Positions 1-7,358 of a stretch of DNA of 12,755 nt are shown piece by piece. The stretch is from Cytophagales bacterium (GTDB lineage: Bacteria; Bacteroidota; Bacteroidia; Cytophagales; Amoebophilaceae): positions 1 to 12,755 of the forward strand of contig JAKSDE010000112.1 in the NCBI GenBank assembly GCA_022360235.1, given 5' to 3'. The notes beneath the pieces are model-generated. The model was not told where the DNA came from, ran no database searches, and was given only the letters and a program-made list of their open reading frames with translations. The position numbers were made by a program, and so were the translations under genes. Every line of letters starts with the position of its first letter. Within the stretch, counting starts at the first letter, position 1.

Positions 1-1852
1 CACGTACTGTTCTATACACTTTATCTTCTCTATCTTCTCGAACAACAGGCTTATGGGTAGGTGCTACTACTACATCGAGCTTGTAAATTTCCCAAAACTC
101 ACTTGCTTCAGTCTCCGCAGTACCTGTCATACCAGCCAACTTATGGTACATACGAAAGTAATTCTGTAGCGTAATTGTAGCGTAGGTTTGGGTAGCCTTT
201 TCTATTTTTACATTCTCTTTTGCTTCGATAGCTTGATGTAAACCCTCTGAATATCTTCTGCCTTCTAGGATCCTACCCGTTTGTTCATCTACTATTTTTA
301 CCTTTCTGTCAGCAATGATGTATTCAACGTCCTTTTCAAAGAGCGTATACGCTCTTAAAAGCTGGTTAACTGTATGAATTCTTTGGGCTTTGATAGTATA
401 ATCTTTGATAAGGCCATCTTTTTTTTGCAACTTTTCTTGATCACGCAGTTGCTGGTTATTCTCTATTTGGGCAACCTCAACGCCTATATCAGGCAATACA
501 AAGAAATTGAGATCTTCGCCTTCATTTGTAATGTACTCTATCCCTTTATCAGTAAGTTCTATAGTATTGCTTTTTTCGTCTATAGTAAATAACAGCGGCT
601 CATCTGCTTCAGGCATCATTTTGGCATTATCTTGCAGGTAATAATTTTCTGTTTTTTGTAAAATTTGCTTGATACCTCTTTCGCTCAAATATTTAATAAG
701 GGGCTTATGTTTAGGAAGCCCTCTGTAAGCTCTGAAAAGGGAGAGGCCTCCTTCTTTTTCATTACTTTCACTAAGCTTTTTCTTAGCTTCTTGGAGAAAC
801 TGTGTGATGAGTTTTTTTTGCGCTTCGTAGAGTTTTTGAATCCTAGGCTTGAATTCATAATATTCATGCTCATCCCCTTTAGCAACAGGACCCGAGATGA
901 TGAGCGGCGTCCTTGCATCGTCGATAAGGACCGAGTCTACTTCATCTACCATCGCAAAATGGTGTTCTCGCTGTACAAGCTCATTGGGGGTTACAGCCAT
1001 GTTATCGCGTAGATAATCAAAGCCAAATTCATTATTGGTACCATACGTGATATCTGCTAAGTAGGCTTCCTTCCTTTCTGGCGAGTGGGGAGTGTATTTA
1101 TCAAGGCAATCTACCTTTAAACCATGGAATTGATAAATAGGTCCCATCCATGCTGCATCTCTTCTTGCTAGGTAGTCGTTTACCGTGATGATATGTACGC
1201 CTTTCCCTCCTAGTGCATTCAAGAAAGCAGGGAGCGTTGCTACAAGGGTTTTTCCTTCCCCTGTGGCCATTTCAGCAATTTTTCCTTGATGTAAGATGAC
1301 GCCTCCTACCAACTGTACATCGTAGTGAACCATATCCCAGGTGACCTTATTGCCTGCGGCCTCCCATTGATTATACCAGATGGCTTTATCTCCTTTGATT
1401 TTTACATAATCAGTTTGCGTAGCGAGCACTTTGTCATACTCATCGGCTGTGACAACTAGTTCTTCGTTTTCCTTAAATCTGCGGGCTGTTTCTTTAACAA
1501 TAGCAAAAGCTTCTGGTAAGCTACTTGTAAGCACCTCCTCCAAGCGTTCATTATAAGTCTTTTTTAATTGATCTATCTGACTGAATAGCGCTTCTTTCTG
1601 GTCGATTTCCAGGTCGGGATTGTTCTCTGATTGTTGCCGTAAAGACTTAATTTGATCGTCAATGTCTTTTAATTGATCTTGAATGTGTTGCTTGAGGGAC
1701 TTTGTCTTGCTCCTTAACGCATCATTGCTTAACGCTTTGAGTTGCTCCAACACTGTATTAATCTGTTCAACATACGGAAAGAGCACCTTTAAATCTCGTT
1801 CCGATTTAGTGCCAAACAGCTTAGCAATTCCTTCTGTAATAAAATCTAGCAT
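1..1852 (-). CDS. secA: Protein translocase subunit SecA, N-terminal 617 residues (3' end outside window)
   Basis: SecA is the ATPase motor that pushes unfolded preproteins through the SecYEG channel of the inner membrane. Reading the minus strand from ATG at 1852 gives [20 protein letters not shown], a typical SecA opening. The Walker A motif MATGEGKT is at residues 195-202, the Walker B/DEAD-like box DEVD at 303-306, followed by [15 protein letters not shown]. Further on are [15 protein letters not shown] and MTGTAETEA, family hallmarks of the preprotein-crosslinking and second nucleotide-binding regions. Walker A lies about 90 residues later than in E. coli SecA because of an N-terminal insertion rich in charged helix (roughly residues 40-140), as seen in Bacteroidota SecA. 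The frame is open to base 1, so the C-terminal part (helical scaffold, wing, linker) is outside the window. dapF lies 108 bp upstream on the same strand and could be co-transcribed. No frameshift is seen; the gene appears intact within the window. Confidence 0.97.
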   Translation of the reverse strand, partial: MLDFITEGIAKLFGTKSERDLKVLFPYVEQINTVLEQLKALSNDALRSKTKSLKQHIQDQLKDIDDQIKSLRQQSENNPDLEIDQKEALFSQIDQLKKTYNERLEEVLTSSLPEAFAIVKETARRFKENEELVVTADEYDKVLATQTDYVKIKGDKAIWYNQWEAAGNKVTWDMVHYDVQLVGGVILHQGKIAEMATGEGKTLVATLPAFLNALGGKGVHIITVNDYLARRDAAWMGPIYQFHGLKVDCLDKYTPHSPERKEAYLADITYGTNNEFGFDYLRDNMAVTPNELVQREHHFAMVDEVDSVLIDDARTPLIISGPVAKGDEHEYYEFKPRIQKLYEAQKKLITQFLQEAKKKLSESNEKEGGLSLFRAYRGLPKHKPLIKYLSERGIKQILQKTENYYLQDNAKMMPEADEPLLFTIDEKSNTIELTDKGIEYITNEGEDLNFFVLPDIGVEVAQIENNQQLRDQEKLQKKDGLIKDYTIKAQRIHTVNQLLRAYTLFEKDVEYIIADRKVKIVDEQTGRILEGRRYSEGLHQAIEAKENVKIEKATQTYATITLQNYFRMYHKLAGMTGTAETEASEFWEIYKLDVVVAPTHKPVVREDREDKVYRTVR

Positions 1853-1960
1853 GTAGTTTTAATTTCTTAAGCTTAACAATATTCCTCCCCTACTTTGAAA
1901 GGTAAACACTATGGCGATTATCCTTGTTGGACTTGCCTAATAAGGTAGCTCCCTTTTTCT

Positions 1961-2728
1961 TCAAATTTCTATTTCACCTTTAAACACCATGACTGCTGGA
2001 CCCATCAAATAAATATTTCTAAACTTATTAGCACCATCTGATTCAAAATACACTTTCAATTTCCCCCCTTTAGTTTTAATGTCTACAGGACTTTCCCATC
2101 CTTTCGTTGATGCTGCTAAGGCCACTGCTGTTGCGCCTGTTCCACAGGAGTGTGTTTCATCTTCGACTCCTCTTTCATAAGTTCTAACAAAAAGCATACC
2201 TCCTTTCTTTCTTTCTACAAAGCTAACATTTGTGCCTTCTTTTTGAAATGCCTTGCTATACCTTAAGGCTTTCCCTTCTTTATATACATCTAAATTTTTT
2301 AAATTATCAATAAATTTTATATAATGAGGAGCACCTGTATAGAGGAAGAAGTCGTTATTGATGATTTGTATTTCAGAGACATTGTTCATTTTTAGATGAA
2401 TTAAATCATCTTCTATAGATGCTTCATGCGGTCCATCTATCGTTAAAAAATGTGTTTTATGATCAATAATGCCCAAATATTGTGCAAAATGAACAGCACA
2501 TCTACTACCATTGCCACATAAGCTCTGGCTACCATCTGCATTGTGATAGATCATTTCAAAGTCATATTTATCATGATTTTGAATTAGTATCAGCCCATCA
2601 GCGCCTATGCCGTATCTGCGATCGCATAGTTTTGAGATGAGTGTATTTGAATAATCTCGCAACATCCTATTATCAATCATGATAAAGTCATTACCCGTGC
2701 CTTGATACTTATAAAATGGTAGGATCAT
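1961..2728 (-). CDS. dapF: Diaminopimelate epimerase DapF
   Basis: DapF interconverts LL- and meso-diaminopimelate in the cytoplasm, the step that supplies meso-DAP for peptidoglycan and, via LysA, lysine. The 255-residue length is normal for the family. The two catalytic cysteines are in place: Cys71 in SLCGNGSRCA and Cys195 in HSCGTGATA. The N-terminal signature KYQGTGNDFIMIDN (residues 7-20) and the substrate-binding segment GAPHYIKF (132-139) are also present. The ATG at 2728 is preceded by AAAGG, a weak ribosome-binding-site match, and gives a start that fits the family (MILPFYKYQGTGNDF). Only 17 bp separate the start from the inverted-repeat end of the mobile-like element A, so the promoter must lie inside or across that element. 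An intact dapF in a reduced genome suggests that DAP-type cell-wall precursor synthesis is retained, but the other pathway genes are not in this window. Confidence 0.97.
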   Translation of the reverse strand: MILPFYKYQGTGNDFIMIDNRMLRDYSNTLISKLCDRRYGIGADGLILIQNHDKYDFEMIYHNADGSQSLCGNGSRCAVHFAQYLGIIDHKTHFLTIDGPHEASIEDDLIHLKMNNVSEIQIINNDFFLYTGAPHYIKFIDNLKNLDVYKEGKALRYSKAFQKEGTNVSFVERKKGGMLFVRTYERGVEDETHSCGTGATAVALAASTKGWESPVDIKTKGGKLKVYFESDGANKFRNIYLMGPAVMVFKGEIEI

Positions 2729-2745
2729 CCTTTAAAAATTTATTA

Positions 2746-3200
2746 TAGTTGCCCCTTCATAATGCTCGATGGTACTGTTTTTTTAGTTCCGAGTTCCGGG
2801 TTCTGGGTTCCGAGTTCTGGGTTCTGGGTTCCGAGTTCTGGGTTCCGAGTTCCGAGTTCTGGGTTCCGAGTTCCGGGTTCCGAGTTCTGGGTTCTGGGTT
2901 CCGGGTTCTGGGTTCCGAGTTCCGGGTTCCGAGTTCTGGGTTCCGGGTTCCGAGTTCTGGGTTCCGAGTTCTGGGTTCCGAGTTCTGAGTTCCGAGTTCC
3001 GATAGGGAACTGTAGAAAACACGCCTCTCATGGGTCTTGATGAGGTGCTTTACCGAGCATACATGCTATTTTTGCCAGGTTTTGGAGTGCCCTAAAGTTT
3101 TTTTTGCCAATATTGCTACGCTATACATGAGTTTTTGTGAGCTAAGGTAGTCATTTCAAGTGTAAAAACACCGTATTGAATACTTGTTAAGGGCTGACTA
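2746..3200. mobile_element. Element A: inverted-repeat-bordered non-coding element carrying the heptamer array
   Basis: The left end reads TAGTTGCCCCTTCATAA from 2746. The right end, read on the minus strand from 3200, is TAGTCAGCCCTTAACAAG, so the two ends form an imperfect terminal inverted repeat. The left half holds GCTCGATGGT, a T run and the heptamer array. The right half (3027-3200) matches element D at 12378-12555 in inverted orientation, at roughly four bases in five by eye. The left half matches element B (from 7359). No credible protein is encoded; the open frames across the array follow from a stop-free 7-bp unit. TTA flanks both ends and could be a 3-bp target duplication, but that is weak. 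The remaining non-coding stretch 3201-3371 before radA holds only AT-rich sequence with ATTGAAAT twice (13 bp apart), without a recognisable function. MITE-like is my inference. Confidence 0.6.
2786..3002. repeat. 31-copy heptamer tandem array GTTC[C/T]G[A/G]
   Basis: Exactly 217 bases are tiled by 31 uninterrupted heptamers with no insertion or deletion. Only positions 5 and 7 vary, and only by transitions. By hand count the types are GTTCCGA 14, GTTCTGG 11, GTTCCGG 5 and GTTCTGA 1. Because 7 is not a multiple of 3 and no unit makes a stop, all three frames on the plus strand and at least one on the minus strand stay open. The predicted peptides (such as EFWVLGS repeats) are therefore artefacts. 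The GC content is far above the surrounding AT-rich DNA. The array lies inside element A, between a T run and GATAGGGAACTGTAGAA. Confidence 0.97.
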
Positions 3201-3371
3201 TTATAGTGGCTTAACAATACACAAGTTTACTTGATAAGCTTAGCCAGGTTGTCGTCTACTGATCATTGAAATACCTCATTGAAATTTTTTCGATATCGAT
3301 TTTATTTATAAAATTGCTAGATTTACACAGAAGATGCTTGTCAAGTATAGTTACTGAAAAATAGCCTTTAT

Positions 3372-4739
3372 TTGGAAAAACTAAAAACAACCTACTTCTG
3401 TCAACACTGTGGTGCACAGTACAGCAAATGGCAAGGGAAGTGTAACGCTTGTCAAGAGTGGAATACGATTGTCGAAGAAGTTATTCAAAAACAGACACCG
3501 TGGCAAGCTACTGACAATGGGGCGGGTGGCTTGATCACTAATAAGCCTAGACAACTGACAGCCATCCCCTACGAAGAAAAAGGCCGTATCTTATGCAAAG
3601 ACCAAGAGTTCAATCGTGTGTTAGGGGGAGGCATTGTGCAAGGTTCCCTCGTCTTAATAGGAGGTGAACCAGGTATTGGTAAGTCTACTTTATTGTTACA
3701 AATAGCATTATCTCTATCTGATAAAAAAGTGTTATATGTTTCTGGCGAAGAGAGTGAAAGGCAAATTAAAATGCGTGCAGCAAGGATGGAGCAAAAGTCA
3801 AAGAATTGTTATATTCTTAATGAAACTTCTATCCACAACATCTTTCAGCAAGTTACTCAGCTTCAGCCAACGGTACTCATCATAGACTCCATTCAGACGC
3901 TCCATACAACGTACGTTGAATCAGCTGTGGGTAGTATTGCTCAGATCAGGACTTGTACCACAGCGCTTATTCGCTATGCAAAGTCAACAGGGACGCCTGT
4001 TTTTTTAATTGGCCATATTACTAAAGAGGGGACGTTGGCGGGTCCCAAGGTATTGGAACATATGGTAGATACGGTGTTACAATTTGAAGGAGATCGTCAC
4101 TTAACGTATCGGATACTACGAACGATCAAGAATCGATTTGGCTCTACGGCTGAGTTAGGTATCTATGAAATGCAAGGTAATGGGTTGAGAGAAGTTGCTA
4201 ACCCCTCTGAGATACTTATTTCGCAACGAGAGGATAATTTGAGTGGGATAGCTATTGGTGCTTCTTTAGAGGGGAATCGTCCGCTATTAATTGAGATCCA
4301 AGCACTAGTCAGTCCAGCTACGTATGGGACACCGCAACGAAGCGCTACAGGCTTTGATGTAAAGCGGCTCAATATGCTATTGGCCGTCTTAGAAAAGAGA
4401 GCAAGCTTTCGTTTGGCGGTACAAGATATATTTTTGAACATAGCAGGGGGGCTCAAGGTGGAAGATCCTACGCTTGACTTGGCTGTATGCCTAGCTATTG
4501 TTTCTTCTTTCAAAGATGTATCTATTCCGCAACACAGTTGCTTTGCCGCAGAAGTAGGCCTGGGAGGAGAAGTAAGAGGAGGCAATCGTATTGAAAGTCG
4601 TATTGCTGAAGCAGAAAAGCTAGGATTTCAAGAAATTTTCATTTCTAAATACAGCCAAAAGGGAATGCATAAGCGAGATTTTTCTATCAATATAAAGCCT
4701 TTTGCTAGGCTAGACGAAGTAATTAGGCACTTACTATAA
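3372..4739 (+). CDS. radA: DNA repair protein RadA (Sms), branch-migration ATPase
   Basis: RadA is a RecA-related hexameric helicase that drives branch migration of recombination intermediates in the cytoplasm. The order of domains is complete. A C4 zinc finger lies at residues 10-27 (CQHC and CNAC). The Walker A motif GGEPGIGKST is at 97-106 and Walker B VLIID at 168-172. The RadA-specific KNRFG motif is at 253-257. A Lon-protease-like C-terminal domain follows (about 285-455) containing ATYGTPQRSATGFD and GLGGEVRGG. The 455-residue length is normal. The start is TTG at 3372: an in-frame TAG at 3348 leaves no upstream ATG, and the zinc finger begins nine residues in, so TTG (or less likely CTG at 3354) must be used. 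The gene stands alone, between element A upstream and transposase remnants that begin within a few bases of its stop codon. Confidence 0.97.
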   Translation: MEKLKTTYFCQHCGAQYSKWQGKCNACQEWNTIVEEVIQKQTPWQATDNGAGGLITNKPRQLTAIPYEEKGRILCKDQEFNRVLGGGIVQGSLVLIGGEPGIGKSTLLLQIALSLSDKKVLYVSGEESERQIKMRAARMEQKSKNCYILNETSIHNIFQQVTQLQPTVLIIDSIQTLHTTYVESAVGSIAQIRTCTTALIRYAKSTGTPVFLIGHITKEGTLAGPKVLEHMVDTVLQFEGDRHLTYRILRTIKNRFGSTAELGIYEMQGNGLREVANPSEILISQREDNLSGIAIGASLEGNRPLLIEIQALVSPATYGTPQRSATGFDVKRLNMLLAVLEKRASFRLAVQDIFLNIAGGLKVEDPTLDLAVCLAIVSSFKDVSIPQHSCFAAEVGLGGEVRGGNRIESRIAEAEKLGFQEIFISKYSQKGMHKRDFSINIKPFARLDEVIRHLL

Positions 4740-4741
4740 AC

Positions 4742-4844
4742 CCCTTGAAGGTCCTAGCAGACCCAATAGACTGGAGTGCCTTTGAAAAAGCGTTTGACAG
4801 CTTCTACTCCAAAGGCAAGGGGCAGCCGCCTAAGCCCCCACGCT
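4742..4844 (+). pseudogene. IS5-type transposase, N-terminal fragment
   Basis: The frame translates as KVLADPIDWSAFEKAF followed by DSFYSKGKGQPPKPPR. This resembles the N-terminal region of IS5-family transposases, in which (I)DW..(F)..(F)..LY...G(R)P..P.R precedes LMVGLLILK. The usual first 20 or so residues are missing on the left and everything after the PPKPPR motif is missing on the right, where a palindrome begins at 4845. The TTG at 4745 is therefore not a real start. No continuation of the transposase is recognisable after the RAYT unit ends at 5164. It lies immediately downstream of radA on the same strand. It is a dead fragment; the family assignment rests on this short motif only. 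Confidence 0.65.
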
Positions 4845-4867
4845 GTCCTGAGTTTGTAACTCAGGAC
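4845..4867. repeat. REP-like 23-nt palindrome, left copy
   Basis: The arms GTCCTGAGTT and AACTCAGGAC are perfect 10-bp inverted repeats around the loop TGT. The same arms recur at 5142-5164. It lies at the 3' side of the RAYT remnant (minus strand) and abruptly ends the IS5-type fragment, so it is probably the boundary of an inserted RAYT/REP unit. It could fold into a hairpin in single-stranded DNA or RNA. Confidence 0.85.
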
Positions 4868-5101
4868 TTCTCATCCAACCATTCTATTTCCAACTATCTT
4901 TTGTTGGATAAACTCCTGCGTGAATAGCTCTTTTGGCTGGTTGTCCTGACGCCAAAATTGCTACTGCTTGTTCCTGCTGGCTTGCTCCCAGCTTGTTGAA
5001 AATAGCGAGCATCCAATCTTTGCAGCTTTCTGATGGATTTTCCCTGATCGCCCTCATGAATGCCTTCCTTGTCTCTAAATTTTATAACCTACTGCTGCCA
5101 T
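4868..5101 (-). pseudogene. Degraded REP-associated tyrosine transposase (RAYT, IS200-like) remnant
   Basis: Pieces of a RAYT-type protein are readable on the minus strand in more than one frame. ATG at 5101 opens MAAVGYKI and then hits a stop. Removing one A restores YKFRDKEGIH, the usual N-terminus of Bacteroidota RAYTs. After an abrupt junction near 5056 the reading continues as RAIRENPSESCKDWMLAIFN, then in a shifted frame as QFWRQDNQPKELFTQEFIQQ, and is lost soon after. In intact relatives these segments flank the HUH histidine pair and precede the YIHENPV region, so the catalytic core is deleted. Intact proteins of this class are about 180-200 residues and act on REP-like hairpins by single-strand transposition. 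Two 23-nt palindromes flank it at 4845 and 5142. Family recall is from motif memory, not a search; the element is certainly non-functional. Confidence 0.7.
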
Positions 5102-5141
5102 GAACTATCACTGATTGCTCTGCAAATTAGGGCTATGAAGG

Positions 5142-5164
5142 GTCCTGAGTTGCAAACTCAGGAC
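5142..5164. repeat. REP-like 23-nt palindrome, right copy
   Basis: The arms GTCCTGAGTT and AACTCAGGAC match those at 4845-4867; only the 3-nt loop differs (GCA instead of TGT). It lies about 40 bp upstream of the RAYT remnant's start codon on the minus strand. The stretch from here to the next gene at 5288 holds no recognisable gene. Confidence 0.85.
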
Positions 5165-5287
5165 AGCCATTTCGTCTTTTATGGATCAACTAAGGAGAGC
5201 TGGGGGAAAGGTTTGAGAGTAAGCTTGTTTTTATTTAAATTGCGTTCTAATTTTCTACAAGCACCCTAAAAAAGCTTAACCAAACCC

Positions 5288-6373
5288 ATGAAAAAAAATA
5301 CACATTATATATTCCATAGACTACTTATTCTCTTCATCACTGTCATTAGTGGGAATGCAGTAGCGTGTCAGCGAGTAAATTCCATACCTTCTGAAGGATC
5401 AAATGGATGTAAAGAGGTGCATATAACAGTCTCCTACAAAGGGGCAGTGCACTCATCGCTAGAAGGGTATAGTTTAATTAAAGAAGAAGGTGAGGTAGAC
5501 GAAAATCTTTTAGCATTCCTAAAATTGTTCGGCATTAAACATGATGGAACAGTAGCCTCTATTAATCAAACGATGCAAGAAAATTTTTTGAGAAGGTCTG
5601 GACTAGAACGAAGAGATCTTGGAGGAGATAAGCCAGCGCAAGAAGTAATGGAAGAAGCACTAAATTTATTAAGAAAGATGGGCTTTGTTGACGAAATTCC
5701 TCCCTTGGCGGTGCAAGCTGACTACTTCTTACTTTTCGGGGCTTTTACAGGTAGGATGGAGGAAAGATTCGAAGATTTCGTGTCACAGTATGAGCAAGGA
5801 ACCTTACAATGTAACAACATAGTCCTACTAGGAGGCTTCAGGAAATTACGTGAAGATGAGCTAGCGAAAATAGAAAGTGAGCAGGCATCTTTTGAAGAAT
5901 TTCTTAAGAAAGTAGGGAAGGAAAGGAAAGAAGATTTAACAGAAGCAGATGCCATCAGGTTTATATGGGATAATAAAGCAACTGAGCGTTTAAAAGAAAA
6001 CTTCAAAGAACAAGTAAACTTATTCTTTATTAACGACACAGACACTACACAAGGAACCAACCAGCGGCCTACTACAAAATCTACGATCGAGACCTGGTAT
6101 GACGAATTTAAGCCTGCCCCAGGCCCTTGTCATGCCAATGTTGAAATGCCCTATGGGATCAGAATGGAAAAGGTATTGCGAACATTTTTAGAGAACGCTA
6201 GTAAAGAAGCAGGGGACAATGCGCCTAGCTTTTCAATCACGTGGAATAGTCCAGCAGCTACGCCTCATTTAAGCCTTGCTATATACAAGGATGAATTAGC
6301 CAGAGCTTTTTATCAAGAAACTAAGCTCAGAGCAGCAATAGAAAGTAGCAGCCCCGCAACGTCACTTCCTTAA
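5288..6373 (+). CDS. Secreted or lipid-anchored protein with DUF218/YdcF-like motif pattern
   Basis: I cannot name this gene from a close homologue. The 361-residue product begins with a classical signal: MKKN, a hydrophobic stretch (about residues 11-25) and AVAC, in which Cys27 could be lipidated, although AVA before it could equally be a signal peptidase I site. The mature part shows motifs spaced as in DUF218/YdcF-type Rossmann proteins. FLLFGAFTGRMEERF is at 147-161 and VLLGGFRKLREDE at 179-191. LTEADAIRFIW is at 217-227, RPTTKSTIETW at 260-270, and PGPCHANVEMPYGIRM at 278-293. The segment after 190 is a long charged helix and the end is Ser/Ala-rich. ATG at 5288 is the only sensible start. 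It converges on folD, 31 bp away, and no operon partner is visible. It would act outside the cytoplasm; its substrate is unknown. Confidence 0.85.
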   Translation: MKKNTHYIFHRLLILFITVISGNAVACQRVNSIPSEGSNGCKEVHITVSYKGAVHSSLEGYSLIKEEGEVDENLLAFLKLFGIKHDGTVASINQTMQENFLRRSGLERRDLGGDKPAQEVMEEALNLLRKMGFVDEIPPLAVQADYFLLFGAFTGRMEERFEDFVSQYEQGTLQCNNIVLLGGFRKLREDELAKIESEQASFEEFLKKVGKERKEDLTEADAIRFIWDNKATERLKENFKEQVNLFFINDTDTTQGTNQRPTTKSTIETWYDEFKPAPGPCHANVEMPYGIRMEKVLRTFLENASKEAGDNAPSFSITWNSPAATPHLSLAIYKDELARAFYQETKLRAAIESSSPATSLP

Positions 6374-6381
6374 AACAAATG

Positions 6382-6401
6382 CAATACTACATGTAGCATT
6401 G
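6382..6401. terminator. Small hairpin between two convergent genes
   Basis: CAATACTACATGTAGCATTG can fold with CAAT/ATTG and CTAC/GTAG arms around one A-C mismatch. It fills the 31-bp gap between the secreted protein gene and folD, which converge here. There is no strong T tract on either side, so a bidirectional terminator role is only suggested by position. Confidence 0.3.
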
Positions 6402-6404
6402 ACG

Positions 6405-7289
6405 TTACTCACTATAAACCTTCTTCTGAGCCGCTCTAAGCGTATTGAGCAACAGAGAAGTGACAGTCATAGGCCCTACCCCACCAGGGACGGGCGTAAT
6501 ATAGCTACACTTGGGCATTACATTATCAAAGTCTACATCACCCTTCAGGGTAAAACCAACCTTTTTTGTGGTATCAGGTACACGCGTGATGCCTACGTCA
6601 ATGACCACAACACCCTCCTTTACCATCGCTGCAGTGATAAGACCTGGCTTACCTATAGCAGTAATCAAAATATCTGCTTTGCGCGTAAAGATACCTATAT
6701 CTCTAGTCAGCTTATCGCAAAGCGTAACCGTAGCATTGCCAGGATACCCTGCTCTACTCATCAGAATACTTAAAGGAGCTCCTACAATACGACTCTTCCC
6801 TACGATTACACAATATTGTCCTGCAGTTTTAATTTTATAGCGCTTTAATAATTCCAAAATACCAAGCGGCGTGGCTGGTATATGAGTAGGTAACTGGCAA
6901 GCCATTCTCCCATAATTAAAAGGGTGAAACCCATCGACATCCTTTTCAGGCTTCAGGTGATTAACCACGTTTTGCACGTCAATATGCACTGGTAAAGGAA
7001 GTTGTACAATCAGGCCATCGATCGTTTCGTTTTTATTCACTGTATCAATGATTTCTAACAAGGCCCTTTCGCCAAGGTCGTCATACTGAATAAGTGTAGA
7101 CTGAAATCCCACTTCTTTACAAGTATGTATTTTGTTCTTCACATAGGTGTGGCTCGCTGCATCATTACCAATGAGTATAGCAGCTAAATGAGGGATTTTT
7201 TTATTGCTAGCTTTTATCGCTTCCACTTTTTGTGCAATCTCCGCTTTAATAACTTGAGCAGCTGTTTTTCCATCAAGAATAGTAGGCAT
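6405..7289 (-). CDS. folD: Bifunctional methylenetetrahydrofolate dehydrogenase / methenyltetrahydrofolate cyclohydrolase FolD
   Basis: FolD oxidises 5,10-methylene-THF with NADP and hydrolyses the product to 10-formyl-THF, feeding purine and formyl-Met synthesis in the cytoplasm. The 294-residue length is standard. The substrate pocket is intact: Tyr49 and Lys53 in HTYVKNK, Gln96 in VQLPLP, and Asp119 in PEKDVDGFHPFN. The nucleotide-binding loop VIVGKSRIVGAPLS is at 161-174 and the C-terminal signature ITPVPGGVGPMTV is present. The common PCTPLG motif reads PATPLG here (about 138-143), so the usual cysteine is alanine, a tolerated variation as far as I know. ATG at 7289 fits the family start. 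The gene stands alone; element B lies about 70 bp upstream of its start. Confidence 0.97.
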   Translation of the reverse strand: MPTILDGKTAAQVIKAEIAQKVEAIKASNKKIPHLAAILIGNDAASHTYVKNKIHTCKEVGFQSTLIQYDDLGERALLEIIDTVNKNETIDGLIVQLPLPVHIDVQNVVNHLKPEKDVDGFHPFNYGRMACQLPTHIPATPLGILELLKRYKIKTAGQYCVIVGKSRIVGAPLSILMSRAGYPGNATVTLCDKLTRDIGIFTRKADILITAIGKPGLITAAMVKEGVVVIDVGITRVPDTTKKVGFTLKGDVDFDNVMPKCSYITPVPGGVGPMTVTSLLLNTLRAAQKKVYSE

Positions 7290-7358
7290 TTTCTAATATC
7301 AATTAATTTAACGTATAGGGTGTGCTTCGTATGGAAAATTCGTTTCCGTAAATATACT

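Noticed and set aside
665..1012. Plus-strand 115-codon frame and shorter neighbours (374-592, and 685-918 on the minus strand)
   Set aside because: They lie within secA in other frames; the secA frame carries the full set of conserved motifs.
2786..3002. CRISPR-like array
   Set aside because: The units are 7 bp with no spacers and no cas genes are near.
2749..3040. Overlapping open frames on both strands encoding peptides such as EFWVLGS or NSEPGTQ repeats
   Set aside because: They follow automatically from a stop-free 7-bp repeat read in any frame. There is no start context, and element B shows the same site without a preserved frame.
4163..4585. 140-codon minus-strand frame
   Set aside because: It is antisense to the Lon-like domain of radA and its product resembles no family I know.
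5060..5269. 69-codon plus-strand frame
   Set aside because: It crosses the RAYT remnant and one of its palindromes on the wrong strand; the composition looks random.
6399..6840. Two plus-strand frames (6399-6773 and 6511-6840)
   Set aside because: They are antisense shadows of folD.
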